Source: Hydrogenophaga intermedia
Lineage (GTDB): Bacteria > Pseudomonadota > Gammaproteobacteria > Burkholderiales > Burkholderiaceae_C
DNA length: 15,839 nucleotides
NCBI GenBank assembly: GCA_945869245.1
Contig: CAMBOY010000040.1
Location: forward strand, 1-15,839
Reading direction: 5' to 3'
Shown: positions 6,319 to 14,372 of the stretch, piece by piece
Layout: each line of letters opens with the position of its first letter
Numbering within the stretch: position 1 is the first letter of the stretch
Notes under the pieces: model-generated
The model's database searches: none
Told to the model about the DNA's origin: nothing
Seen by the model: the letters and a program-made list of their open reading frames with translations, nothing else
Translations under genes and position numbers: made by a program

Positions 6319-7707
6319 GCCCCGCACGGTGCGGCGCAGCCGCAGGCCCACGCGCAGGCCTTGCGGTTGGCGGGCATCGGCGACGGCGTCACCGCCGTGG
6401 CGGCGGGCGATCTCGCGCACAATCGCCAGCCCCAGACCGCAGCCATCGGTGTGGGTGCTGACTCTCCAGAAACGCTGAAACATCTGAGCCCGCTCGGCTT
6501 CGCTCAAACCGGGTCCGTTGTCTTCCACGCTGAGCGTCCAGTCGGCGTTGTCGGCGCACACCCGCAGCGTCACCTCGCTGCCGCGCGGCGTGTAGCGCAG
6601 GGCGTTGTCGATCAGGTTGTGCATGGCTTCACGCAGTTGCAGGGCGTCGCCCTGCAGGGGGGCGCTGTGCTCGCCTTCGTAGCCCAGGTCCACCCCAGCC
6701 GCCAGCGCTTTGGGTGTCCATTCGCGGGCCACCTCGCGCGCCAGCGCGGCCAGGTCCAGTGGCGCCATCTGGCTGTGGCTTTCCGAGCGCGCCAGTGTCA
6801 GCAGTTGGTGCACCAGGTGCGCGCTGCGCTCGGCCCCGGTGAGCACTTTGGCCAGGCGCTCTTGGAGCGCCGGGTCGCTGGTTTCGAGCTGGGCGATTTG
6901 CGCCTGGCTGATCAAGCCAGCCAGTGGTGTGCGCAGCTGGTGCGCTGCGTCGTTCAGAAAGCGCTTTTCCTGGTTCACGCTGCGCCGCACCTCAGCCAGC
7001 AACTCGTTGATGGCGCCCACCAGCGCATGCACCTCGCTGGGCGACTGGGTCAGCTCGATGGGGGTGAGGGCGTTGACGGTGCGGTGTTCGAGCTGATCGG
7101 TGAGCTTCTTGAGCGGCGACAGACCCCGGCGCACACCGGCGTACACCAGGGCGCTGAGCACACCGCCGAGCAACAGCAAGGGCAGCAAGGTGTCCACCAC
7201 CAGTTGGCGCGCAATGCGCTGCTGCGCCGCCAGGCTTTTGCCCACCTGCACCCGCAGCAGGCGCTGGGGGTCGGGCTCGCCGTAGGCCACGTCGATCACG
7301 CCAATGCGCATGGTTTGTCCGTCCACCACCGCGTCGTGGTGGCTGGCTTCGCCCACCGCAGCGGGGCGCTCTGGCGGCGGCAGGCGTTTGTTGCCCAACA
7401 AAAACTGGCCGGGTGGCGACGACACCATGTACACCAGCCGGTCGTTGGGGTCTTGCTCTAGCACGTCTTGTGCGGCTTTGGGAAAGTCCACCAGCAGGCC
7501 CGAGCCAATCGGCTTGACCTGCCGCGCCAGCGCCCGCACCGACTGGGTGAGCGCTTGGTCGATGCTGGATTCGGCCGCCGACAGGGCGATGCGGTAGGCC
7601 ATCAGGCCGCCCACCGCCCACAGCACCAACTGTGGCAGCAGCAGCCAGATCAGCAGCTGCCGCCGCAGCGACAGGCTGGGCGCTGGTTCGCTTGGCGCTT
7701 GGGTCAC
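6316..7707 (-). CDS. Two-component sensor histidine kinase, TctE/QseC type
   Basis: A 463-residue inner-membrane kinase. Transmembrane segments lie at about 17-39 and 171-191, flanking a periplasmic region of roughly 130 residues of the 2CSK_N kind seen in TctE-like kinases. The HAMP-like linker begins near RRGLSPLKKL. The HisKA motif FLNDAAHQLRTPLAGL carries phospho-accepting His256. The ATP-binding domain shows the N box HNLIDNALRYTP (363-374), G1 DNGPG (396-400) and G2 GCGLGL (422-427). The start is GTG 7707: GAGGA overlapping the stop of the response regulator gene gives the ribosome site, and an upstream extension would run into that gene. TctE relatives sense tri- or dicarboxylates in some bacteria; the signal here is unknown. 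The gene converges on gtsD with 26 bases between. Confidence 0.93.
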   Translation of the reverse strand: MTQAPSEPAPSLSLRRQLLIWLLLPQLVLWAVGGLMAYRIALSAAESSIDQALTQSVRALARQVKPIGSGLLVDFPKAAQDVLEQDPNDRLVYMVSSPPGQFLLGNKRLPPPERPAAVGEASHHDAVVDGQTMRIGVIDVAYGEPDPQRLLRVQVGKSLAAQQRIARQLVVDTLLPLLLLGGVLSALVYAGVRRGLSPLKKLTDQLEHRTVNALTPIELTQSPSEVHALVGAINELLAEVRRSVNQEKRFLNDAAHQLRTPLAGLISQAQIAQLETSDPALQERLAKVLTGAERSAHLVHQLLTLARSESHSQMAPLDLAALAREVAREWTPKALAAGVDLGYEGEHSAPLQGDALQLREAMHNLIDNALRYTPRGSEVTLRVCADNADWTLSVEDNGPGLSEAERAQMFQRFWRVSTHTDGCGLGLAIVREIARRHGGDAVADARQPQGLRVGLRLRRTVRG

Positions 7708-7717
7708 GGTGCCGTCC

Positions 7718-8434
7718 TCAGGCTGGGGCCGACCCGCTCTGCCATTCCAGCAGATAGCCCAGCCCCCGGATGTTGCGCACCTGGATCGGCGCGCTGGCGA
7801 GCTTGCGGCGCAGCCGGTGCACATACACCTCCAGCGCGTTCGAGTTGGCGCCGGCCTCGCCCGGCTCGTCGGCCTGCCAGGCGGCGATCACCGCCTCGCG
7901 GCTCACCACCTGGCCACCCGGCTGCATCAGCAGCCCCAGCAGCACCCATTCGCGCCGGGTCAGCTCAATCGCTTCGCCGTCGAGCCAGGCGCGCGGCAGA
8001 TCGTCGTCGCGCCGCAGCCGGCTGTTGGCCGTATCGCTGGGGGCTGGTGTGGTCGCGCCCACCGGGGCCAGGCGCGAGCGGCGCAGCAGGGCTTGCAGCC
8101 GCGCCAGCAACTCGTCCATGCTGAAGGGTTTGGTGAGGTAGTCGTCGGCGCCGGCGTTGAGGCCGGCCACCCGGTCTTCGACCCCATCGCGCGCGGTGAG
8201 GATGAGCACCGGCAAGGCCGGTTGGTTCACGCGCAGGCGGCGCAGCACCTCCAGACCGTCGATCTTGGGCAGACCCAGATCGAGCACCAGGCCGTCGAAA
8301 CAGTGTTGCATCAGTTGTTCCAGTGCGAGCTGGCCGTCTTCGGCCAAGCTCAGGCTGTGGCCCGCCTGGCGCAGCTGCGCCTGCAGGCCATCGCGCAGCA
8401 ATTCGTCGTCTTCCACCAGCAGCAAATGGGCCAT
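7718..8434 (-). CDS. OmpR-family response regulator, TctD/QseB type
   Basis: A 238-residue DNA-binding response regulator. The receiver domain (about 1-118) has the acidic pair Asp9/Asp10, phospho-acceptor Asp52 in LVLDLGLP, Thr80 and Lys102 in YLTKPFS. After a linker rich in Ala, Pro and Thr comes a winged-helix effector domain (about 140-232) with LTRREWVLLGLL, a long recognition helix NALEVYVHRLRRKL and the C-terminal hairpin IRGLGYLLEW. It is the partner of the kinase that starts 10 bases downstream. It begins 8 bases after the cca stop, with no strong Shine-Dalgarno, so translation probably depends on ribosomes finishing cca. Target genes are not known; the tight cca linkage suggests constitutive basal expression. 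Confidence 0.93.
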   Translation of the reverse strand: MAHLLLVEDDELLRDGLQAQLRQAGHSLSLAEDGQLALEQLMQHCFDGLVLDLGLPKIDGLEVLRRLRVNQPALPVLILTARDGVEDRVAGLNAGADDYLTKPFSMDELLARLQALLRRSRLAPVGATTPAPSDTANSRLRRDDDLPRAWLDGEAIELTRREWVLLGLLMQPGGQVVSREAVIAAWQADEPGEAGANSNALEVYVHRLRRKLASAPIQVRNIRGLGYLLEWQSGSAPA

Positions 8435-8442
8435 GGCGGCGA

Positions 8443-9702
8443 TTATCCGGTCGCGCCAGGGCCTGCCAGCGCGGCGATGGCGCGTTCGCGTTCGGCGTCC
8501 ACCGCCCGAGCAATCTGTGGCCCCTTGGCGCCTTGGGTGCTGGCGCTTTGCGCCACGGCGCCCGCGTCCACCGCCAGGGCCACACGCAGGGCCTGGCGCA
8601 GACGCTCTGCCTGCGGGTAGGGGGTGTCGTGCAGACCGAGCCGTCCGCGTGCGTCGCATTCGCAGGCCAGCAGCGCCTCGGTAAAGCGCTCGGGCCGGCG
8701 CAGGGCGTCGCAGCGCTGCAGCAGGCGCAGCGTGGCCGCCGGCGACAGGTCCAGGCTGCGGTGGATGTTGCCGTGCTCCATGGCCACCACATCGGCCAGC
8801 TCGGCGCAGTCGCGCGGCACCCGCCAGCGCCGCACCAACGCGACCACCAGCTTGGCGCTGCGGCCTTCGTGGCCCAGGTGGCGCGGCAGCACATCGGCCG
8901 GGGTGGTGCCTTTGCCCAGGTCGTGGCCCAGGCAGGCGAAGCGCACGGTCAACGGCGCTTGCAGGCGCGCGGCCATGTCGAGCACCATCATGGCGTGCAC
9001 GCCGGTGTCCACCTCGGGGTGGTAGTCGGCGCGCTGTGGCACGCCCCACAGGCGATCCAGCTCGGGCAAGAGGCGCGCCAGCGCGCCGCAGCTGCGCAAG
9101 ACCTCAAACAGGCGACTTGGGCGCGCTTCCATCAGCCCGCGCGCGATTTCTTGCCACACCCGCTCGGGCACCAGGTGGTCCACCTCGCCGGCGTCCACCA
9201 TGGTGCGCATCAGCGCCAGTGTCTCGTCGGCTACGGTGAAGTGGGGCCAGCGCGCGGCAAAACGCGCCAGCCGCAAGATGCGCACCGGGTCTTCGGCAAA
9301 AGCGGCGGTGACGTGGCGCAGCACGCCGGCGCGCAGGTCGGCCAAGCCACCCAGGGGGTCGATCAGGTGCTCGGGTGCTATCGCTTGCGCGTGGTCGGCC
9401 GGTACCGCCATGGCGTTGATGGTCAGGTCGCGGCGCGCCAGATCGTCCTCCAGCGTGACGCCAGGATCGGCGTGCACCACAAAGCCGCGGTAGCCAGGCG
9501 CGCTCTTGCGCTCGGTGCGGGCCAGCGCGTATTCCTCGTGGGTCTGTGGGTGCAGAAACACCGGAAAGTCGCGCCCCACCGGCGTGTAGCCCTGCGCGGT
9601 CAGCGATTCGGGTGTGGCACCGACCACCACCCAGTCGCGGTCGCCGCCGCTGTGGCCCAAGAGCGCGTCGCGCACCGCCCCGCCGACCAGATAGATCTGC
9701 AC
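8443..9702 (-). CDS. cca: Multifunctional CCA protein, tRNA nucleotidyltransferase with HD domain
   Basis: A 419-residue cytoplasmic enzyme that adds or repairs the CCA end of tRNA. The class II nucleotidyltransferase head shows GGAVRD (7-12), the metal-binding GDRD (Asp21 and Asp23) and RRDLTINAMA (90-99). The neck and body follow with AEDPVRILRLARFAARW. A C-terminal HD phosphohydrolase domain is present, with His228, His236 and HD at 260-261 in CLGHDLGKGTT, as in E. coli Cca, which has added 2'-phosphatase and phosphodiesterase activities. The start is GTG 9702, with AAAGG in the preceding bases overlapping the end of the GST gene. An essential-type housekeeping gene placed inside a unit with a regulator, GST and a two-component system. 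Confidence 0.96.
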   Translation of the reverse strand: MQIYLVGGAVRDALLGHSGGDRDWVVVGATPESLTAQGYTPVGRDFPVFLHPQTHEEYALARTERKSAPGYRGFVVHADPGVTLEDDLARRDLTINAMAVPADHAQAIAPEHLIDPLGGLADLRAGVLRHVTAAFAEDPVRILRLARFAARWPHFTVADETLALMRTMVDAGEVDHLVPERVWQEIARGLMEARPSRLFEVLRSCGALARLLPELDRLWGVPQRADYHPEVDTGVHAMMVLDMAARLQAPLTVRFACLGHDLGKGTTPADVLPRHLGHEGRSAKLVVALVRRWRVPRDCAELADVVAMEHGNIHRSLDLSPAATLRLLQRCDALRRPERFTEALLACECDARGRLGLHDTPYPQAERLRQALRVALAVDAGAVAQSASTQGAKGPQIARAVDAERERAIAALAGPGATG

Positions 9703-9711
9703 TGTTGCCTT

Positions 9712-10422
9712 TCAGTCGCGGCCCAGACGGTAGGGCTCTTCAAAGTCCAGGAAATCGGCTTCTTGCAGCGCGCCGTCCATCCAGGCGGCCACACCCGGCA
9801 GGGCCAGTACCCGGTCCACATAGGCGGCGATGTCTGCCGGCAGTGGCAGGCCGTAGGTGCGCAGGCGGCTACACACCGGGGCGAAGTAGGCGTCGGCCAC
9901 GGTGAAGTGGCCAAACAGCAGCGGCGCGCTGCCGTCGGGCAGGCGCGTGGGCTGCGCCGCCAGCAGTTCACCCCAGAGGCCACACAGGCGGGCCACGTCG
10001 GCGCGCACAGCGGCTTGGTCGCGCCAGACCAGTCGGCCAATTTGCGGCAGCCGCGCCTCGATGTTCATGGGGCAGTGGCTGCGCAGCGCCGTGAATCCGC
10101 TGTGCATCTCGGCGCAGACGCTGCGCGCGCGGGCGCGTTGCCAGCGGTCTGCCGGCCAGAGCTGTTGGTCGGGAAAGGCTTCGGCCACAAACTCGGCAAT
10201 CGCCAGCGTGTCCCAAATGGCAAAGCCATCGGCCACCAGCACCGGCACCTTGCCCACCGGGTTGAGCGCCGTGACCGTGTGTTTGAAGCGCGAGTCGGCG
10301 GCAAAGCTGTCGAAGCGCACCATCACCTCTTCAAACGGAATGCCGGCCTGCTGGAGCAGCACCCAGGGGCGCATGGACCAGGACGAATAGTTTTTGTTGC
10401 CGATGTAGAGCTGCAGGCGCAT
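9712..10422 (-). CDS. Glutathione S-transferase family protein
   Basis: A 236-residue cytoplasmic protein with the GST fold. The N-terminal thioredoxin-like domain starts LYIGNKNYSSWSMRPW, a motif of a bacterial GST subgroup in which a Ser near residues 13-16 is the likely thiol-activating residue. The cis-Pro loop is NPVGKVPVL with Pro60, followed by WDT (70-72) where many GSTs have ES or DS to hold the glutamyl part of glutathione. The C-terminal helical domain includes HFTVADAYFAPVC. The substrate is unknown. It starts 9 bases after the CsoR-family regulator, which suggests co-expression and perhaps a role in handling a reactive or thiol-related compound. Confidence 0.9.
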   Translation of the reverse strand: MRLQLYIGNKNYSSWSMRPWVLLQQAGIPFEEVMVRFDSFAADSRFKHTVTALNPVGKVPVLVADGFAIWDTLAIAEFVAEAFPDQQLWPADRWQRARARSVCAEMHSGFTALRSHCPMNIEARLPQIGRLVWRDQAAVRADVARLCGLWGELLAAQPTRLPDGSAPLLFGHFTVADAYFAPVCSRLRTYGLPLPADIAAYVDRVLALPGVAAWMDGALQEADFLDFEEPYRLGRD

Positions 10423-10431
10423 GGGGGGCTT

Positions 10432-10731
10432 TCAGGCGTAACGTTCCAGAATTTGGGTGGTGCGCTCCACGTCGCGCAAGGTGCTGTCGCTGGTGTCGCC
10501 CACCGCTTCCATCACCGAGCACGCCATCATGCGGTAAAAGGTTTTGTCCATGGCTTTGCGGGCAGCGGCCATTTGTTGGGCCACATCCTCGCACGAGCGG
10601 CCGCTCTCCACCATGTCGATCAGGCCCCGCACCTGGCCTTCGATGCGTTTGAGGCGGTTCACCACATCGCGTTGGTGTTCGCTGCGGTGGGTGGCAGCGG
10701 GTGTGGGGCTGGGGGCGTCTTGAGGGGCCAT
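10432..10731 (-). CDS. CsoR/RcnR/FrmR-family small transcriptional regulator
   Basis: A 99-residue all-helical regulator of the DUF156 family, whose members repress genes for copper, nickel/cobalt, formaldehyde or sulfide defence. The family core DVVNRLKRIEGQVRGLIDMVE (21-42) and the conserved Cys47 in GRSCEDV are clear. In metal-sensing members a His and a Cys follow 25 and 29 residues after this Cys; here those places are Ser72 and Ala76, with an extra Cys at 71. A copper or nickel role is therefore not supported, and a formaldehyde, persulfide or other thiol-based signal is possible. The N-terminus has a 20-residue Pro/Ala-rich extension. ATG 10731 has AAAGG seven bases before it. It leads the five-gene unit and may be autoregulated. 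Confidence 0.88.
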   Translation of the reverse strand: MAPQDAPSPTPAATHRSEHQRDVVNRLKRIEGQVRGLIDMVESGRSCEDVAQQMAAARKAMDKTFYRMMACSVMEAVGDTSDSTLRDVERTTQILERYA

Positions 10732-10835
10732 GGGGTGCCTTTGGAAATGGAATGCGGCAGTGTGCCAAAAATCGGCGGGTGGGGCATCCGGTCTCGCCCG
10801 AGGGCGTGTGCCGGTGTCTGCGGGTGGCGCGCGTT
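10732..10835 (-). promoter_or_regulatory. Gap likely holding the promoter of the CsoR-GST-cca-two-component unit
   Basis: This 104-base gap is the only sizeable space in the leftward gene run, so a promoter for the five downstream genes probably lies here. It holds a perfect dyad CGCCC-GA-GGGCG (10795-10806), which might be an operator or part of the end of the SDR transcript, and a TTGGCA element (complement of 10760s region) that could be a -35. A matching -10 is not convincing. Confidence 0.3.
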
Positions 10836-11744
10836 TCAGTGGCTGCGCCGGGCAGCCAGGTACTGTGGCGCCACGGTGTGCACGCTGGCGGCGTCAATGC
10901 CCAGGCTGTCGAGGCCCGGCAATGCCGGGTCGGCGATGTTGGGGGTTTGCATGGCGTCGAGGTTGTCGCGACTCATCAGTGGCTCGCCCGGCATCAGCTC
11001 CATCGCCGTGGCCTGCAGTCGACCCAGCCAGTCGGGCAGTGGCAATACCGGGCGCTGTCGGCTGCCGTGGCGGCCCGCCAGCCGCACCAGATCGGCCAGG
11101 CTCAGCACCTCAGGTCCAGCGCATTGCACCACCGGCTGCACCTGCGGCGCTTGCAGACTGCGCACCACGGCCTCGGCCACATCGTCCACCCACACGGGTT
11201 GAAAGCGCGCGTGGGCGCTGGCCAGTGGCATGACGGGCGCCAAGCGCTGCAGCTGGGCAAACAGATTCAGAAACCGGTCGTCGGCGCCAAAAATCACGCT
11301 GGGGCGCAGCAGCGTGACATCGAGTCCGCTGGAGCGCCACACCGCTTCACCGCGCGCCTTGCTGCGCTGGTAGCGCGACGGGGCGTCGGGCGCCACACCC
11401 AGGGCGCTCACATGCACCACGCGGCGCACACCAGCGGCTGTACAGGCTGCCGCCAGGGTCTGGGGCAGTTGCACATGGGTGCGCTCAAACGCCGCTTCAC
11501 TGCCGTGCAGGATGGCCACCAGGTTCACCACCGCGTCGTGGCCCGGCAGCAGGCGCTGCAGGGTGGCGCGGTCGTGCACATCGGCGTTCACCACCGTCAC
11601 CGATGGCAGCGCCTGCAGCGCGGGCACCGCGCCGGTCTGGCGGGTGGGAACGGTCACGGTCCACCCAGCAGCCTGGGCTTTGGCGCAGACGCGGCGGCCA
11701 ACAAAGCCGGTGCCGCCGAGCACCAGAACACGGTTGGGTTTCAT
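10836..11744 (-). CDS. NDUFA9-like atypical SDR, NAD(P)-binding protein
   Basis: A 302-residue Rossmann-fold protein of the atypical short-chain dehydrogenase group annotated as complex I NDUFA9-subunit family in proteobacteria. The dinucleotide-binding motif GGTGFVG is at 10-16. A YxxxK pair (Tyr125, Lys129) is present, and the conserved LLRPSVIFG and VWVDDVAEAVV stretches follow. Relatives are thought to be NAD(P)- or isoprenoid-related enzymes or assembly factors; the bacterial function is not established. Its ATG overlaps the stop of the lytic transglycosylase gene (ATGA), so the two are translationally coupled. Confidence 0.88.
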   Translation of the reverse strand: MKPNRVLVLGGTGFVGRRVCAKAQAAGWTVTVPTRQTGAVPALQALPSVTVVNADVHDRATLQRLLPGHDAVVNLVAILHGSEAAFERTHVQLPQTLAAACTAAGVRRVVHVSALGVAPDAPSRYQRSKARGEAVWRSSGLDVTLLRPSVIFGADDRFLNLFAQLQRLAPVMPLASAHARFQPVWVDDVAEAVVRSLQAPQVQPVVQCAGPEVLSLADLVRLAGRHGSRQRPVLPLPDWLGRLQATAMELMPGEPLMSRDNLDAMQTPNIADPALPGLDSLGIDAASVHTVAPQYLAARRSH

Positions 11745-13735
11745 GGCAGGTCCTGGTTGAGGGGGGTGGTGACGGTGCGCGGGCCCACGGTGCCAAGGCG
11801 CTCGCGCAGCGACTGCGGTTGCCCGCTGATGAGCGCAGCGTAATTGACGGTATTGGCCAGCACTTTTTTGACGTAGTCGCGGGTTTCTTCAAACGGAATA
11901 TTCTCCGCCCAGGCTTCGGCCGGCAGCACCGGCCCGTTGCGCCAGGCGCGCGGGCGGTTGGGGCCGGCGTTGTAGGCCGCGGCGGCCATGGGCATGGAAC
12001 CCTCGAAGTCGTCCAGCGCCAATTTCAGGTAGGCGGTACCGATACGGATATTGGTCTCGCGTTCGTTAATCTGGTGTGGCTGGAAGTCGCTCATGCCGAT
12101 CTTGCGTGCGGTCCAGCGGGCGGTGGCGGGCATCACCTGCATCAGGCCCGATGCCCCCACGTGCGAGCGCGCGTCCAGGATGAAGCGGCTTTCTTGGCGG
12201 ATCAGGCCATACACATAGGCCGGGTCCAGTCCGATCTCGCGGCTGCGGGCGATCACGCTGTCGCGAAACGGCATGGGGAAACGCTGCTCGGCGTGGATGA
12301 CCGACTTGGTGCGTTCGCTGGTGTTGATGCAGCGGTCCCAGACCTGGCGTTGGCAGGCCAGATCGGCGGCGGCCAGCAGCTCGCGGTCGGTCATGCCACC
12401 GGGGTGGTGCAGGGCAACGGTGTAGTTCCATTCGCGCACGCCCTCGGTGCGCAAGCCCAGGGCGATGGCGGCCAGGGCGCGTTGCAGCCCCGGGTTGCGC
12501 TGGGCCTCGGCGCGCTCGGCGGTGTTCAGGGGCGCTGGGGTTGCGGGGGTGGTGATGCGCTGGCCCAGCGCTTCAAGCGCCAGTTGCTCGTAAAAACCTC
12601 GCGACGACGCGATGCCCTGCCACAGCGCGTTGGCGGGTGCGGTCTGACCACGCTCGTGCAGGGCGCGCGCCTGCCAGTAGACCCAGGTGGGGTCGCGTTG
12701 CTGTTCGCTGGGCAAGGCGGCGATGGTATCGAGCAGCACCGGCCAATTGGCCGCGCGCAGCGCCGCGCGGGCTTGCCACAACAGGTGCTCGGGGTGCATG
12801 TGTTCGCGCTGGCCGCGCTCGAAATAGGCCAAGGCGTTCGGCTGTCGTTTGTGGGCGGCCGAGCGCCCGATGGCGCCCCAGGCCCAGCTGCGTTCCTCGC
12901 GCGTGAGCTGGGTGCGCCAGCGCAGGTCGTCGAGCGCGTCGGCGGCGGCGTCGGGGTTTTGGTCGGCCAGGTCGATGATGGCCAGCGTCACCAGTTCTTT
13001 GGTGCGTGGGCGCACCGCAGTGACCTTGTCGTCGAGGTACTGCGCGGGGTTGCGCGTGACCGTCTCAATCAGCGGTGTCCAACTGCGGTTGATGATGGCC
13101 ACCGCCTGGGTGGCCACCGGCATGCGCTCCATCTCGACACCCCAGCGCACCCGCTGCCACACGGCGGCAGCGCTCAGGTGGCCGGCCTCAAACAGCGCTT
13201 TGGCAGCGGCCGCGCACCCGGTGTCGGCGCTGCGTTGTTGCATCCACAGCGCGTGCACCGTCTGGGCGGCCTCGCGCCAGGGGCGCTGACCGGTCTGGGC
13301 CTCGCGCCATGCCGCGTAGCACTGCACTTGGCGGTCGTCTTGCATGCGAAAGCGCGGCAGCTCCTCGTCGAACAGCGCCCATTCGCCGCGTTCACCGAGC
13401 TGCAGCAGCCAGTCGTTGCGCAGCCGGTCTTCCCAATAGGTGCCAGCGTGGGCGTTGAGGGTGTGGCGGATGCGATCGGGCGTGGCGGTGGTCATCTGCG
13501 CCCGCGCTGTCCAGTAGGCGGCCAGCGGCTCCAGCACATGGCCGCGCAGCGTCGGCAAGCTGCGCTCTAAGGCGGCGCTGTCGTTGCGCCGAAACGCGTC
13601 GCGCATGGCCAGCAGCGTGCTGTCGCCCGCGCTTTGGGCCCAGACGCTGGGCGCGTACAAGGCCACGGCCGTGGTGGCTGCAGCCAAGACCGCCATAATG
13701 GGTCGATGCCAACCTGAGTCAATGGTTCTTTTCAT
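11741..13735 (-). CDS. slt: Soluble lytic murein transglycosylase (Slt70 type)
   Basis: A 664-residue periplasmic enzyme that cleaves the glycan strands of peptidoglycan, forming 1,6-anhydromuropeptides. Residues 1-33 form a signal peptide (MKRT... hydrophobic AVLAAATTAVALYA, cut near SVWA-Q). The middle, about 40-480, is the alpha-helical superhelical ring of Slt70 with repeated W/A-rich helical pairs such as WVYWQARALHERG. The C-terminal lysozyme-like domain has the catalytic Glu (about 515) in IRQESRF, followed by GASGLMQVMPATA and AAAYNAGPNR. Length is close to Slt70 (about 645). The start ATG 13735 lies ten bases from the divergent cyclo-ligase start, without a clear Shine-Dalgarno. It leads a two-gene coupled unit with the SDR gene. 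Confidence 0.94.
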   Translation of the reverse strand: MKRTIDSGWHRPIMAVLAAATTAVALYAPSVWAQSAGDSTLLAMRDAFRRNDSAALERSLPTLRGHVLEPLAAYWTARAQMTTATPDRIRHTLNAHAGTYWEDRLRNDWLLQLGERGEWALFDEELPRFRMQDDRQVQCYAAWREAQTGQRPWREAAQTVHALWMQQRSADTGCAAAAKALFEAGHLSAAAVWQRVRWGVEMERMPVATQAVAIINRSWTPLIETVTRNPAQYLDDKVTAVRPRTKELVTLAIIDLADQNPDAAADALDDLRWRTQLTREERSWAWGAIGRSAAHKRQPNALAYFERGQREHMHPEHLLWQARAALRAANWPVLLDTIAALPSEQQRDPTWVYWQARALHERGQTAPANALWQGIASSRGFYEQLALEALGQRITTPATPAPLNTAERAEAQRNPGLQRALAAIALGLRTEGVREWNYTVALHHPGGMTDRELLAAADLACQRQVWDRCINTSERTKSVIHAEQRFPMPFRDSVIARSREIGLDPAYVYGLIRQESRFILDARSHVGASGLMQVMPATARWTARKIGMSDFQPHQINERETNIRIGTAYLKLALDDFEGSMPMAAAAYNAGPNRPRAWRNGPVLPAEAWAENIPFEETRDYVKKVLANTVNYAALISGQPQSLRERLGTVGPRTVTTPLNQDLP

Positions 13736-13745
13736 GGCTTCGATT

Positions 13746-14372
13746 ATGGACAACACCTCTGCGAGCACCCCACCCCCTGCCCCCAGCAACCCCAAAGCCG
13801 ACTGGCGCAAAGCCCTGGTGGCCAAGCGGCAGTCCATGCCCGATCGGGCTTTTCGCAACGACATGCTGCAGCGGGTGATGCGGGTCTGGCTGATTCAGCG
13901 CCCCGATGCGGTGATTGGCGCCTACTGGCCCATCAAGGGTGAATTCGATCCGTTGCCGGCCTTGTTTCGCTGGCAAGAGGCGGGTTTGGAGGAAGACGCG
14001 CAAAGCGCTGCACGCCAACGCCGCATTGGTCTGCCGGTGGTCAACAAAATCGACAAAACCCTGACCTTCTACACCTGGTACCCCGGCTGCCCGATGGAGG
14101 AAGACGCCTATGGCATTCCCAAACCCAAAGACACCGAAGTGGTGCAGCCCACCCTGATTTTTGTGCCTTGCGTGGGCTACGGGCCCGGCGGCTACCGACT
14201 GGGTTATGGCGGCGGGTTTTACGACCGCACCCTGGCCAGCTTGAGTCCTAAGCCCTTCACGGTGGGCCTGGGCTACGACTGGGCCTACCTGCCCGAGCTG
14301 CAGCCCGAGCCACACGACCAGCCACTCGACGCCATCCTGTCCGATACGGGGGTGATGTGGCCGCGGCGCTGA
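13746..14372 (+). CDS. fau: 5-formyltetrahydrofolate cyclo-ligase
   Basis: A 208-residue cytoplasmic enzyme (5,10-methenyltetrahydrofolate synthetase) that converts 5-formyl-THF to 5,10-methenyl-THF with ATP, returning folate to one-carbon metabolism. Typical features are the basic N-terminus WRKALVAKRQSM, the folate-contacting YWPIKGEFD (60-68) and the phosphate-binding GYRLGYGGGFYDR (149-161). The start is uncertain: ATG 13746 gives the cleanest N-terminus, while ATGs at 13734 and 13722 are also in frame but would overlap the start of the divergent transglycosylase gene. No strong ribosome site precedes any of them. Its promoter must lie inside the transglycosylase coding region. Confidence 0.92.
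   Translation: MDNTSASTPPPAPSNPKADWRKALVAKRQSMPDRAFRNDMLQRVMRVWLIQRPDAVIGAYWPIKGEFDPLPALFRWQEAGLEEDAQSAARQRRIGLPVVNKIDKTLTFYTWYPGCPMEEDAYGIPKPKDTEVVQPTLIFVPCVGYGPGGYRLGYGGGFYDRTLASLSPKPFTVGLGYDWAYLPELQPEPHDQPLDAILSDTGVMWPRR

Noticed and set aside
10750..10775. A sigma-54-like promoter (TGGCAC...GCA) before the CsoR-family gene on the - strand
   Set aside because: The GG and GC elements are one base too close for the strict GG-N10-GC spacing, and nothing else points to sigma-54 control.
8323..11202. A 959-codon open frame on the + strand running across cca, GST and the CsoR-family gene
   Set aside because: It is antisense to well-recognised genes, its translation is low-complexity His/Gln/Arg/Ala-rich with no family resemblance, and such frames arise where TTA, CTA and TCA codons are rare in G+C-rich genes.
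11603..13570. A 655-codon open frame on the + strand antisense to the lytic transglycosylase
   Set aside because: Same cause: composition-driven antisense frame over a clear Slt70-type gene, with a Gly/Val/His-rich translation and no domain.
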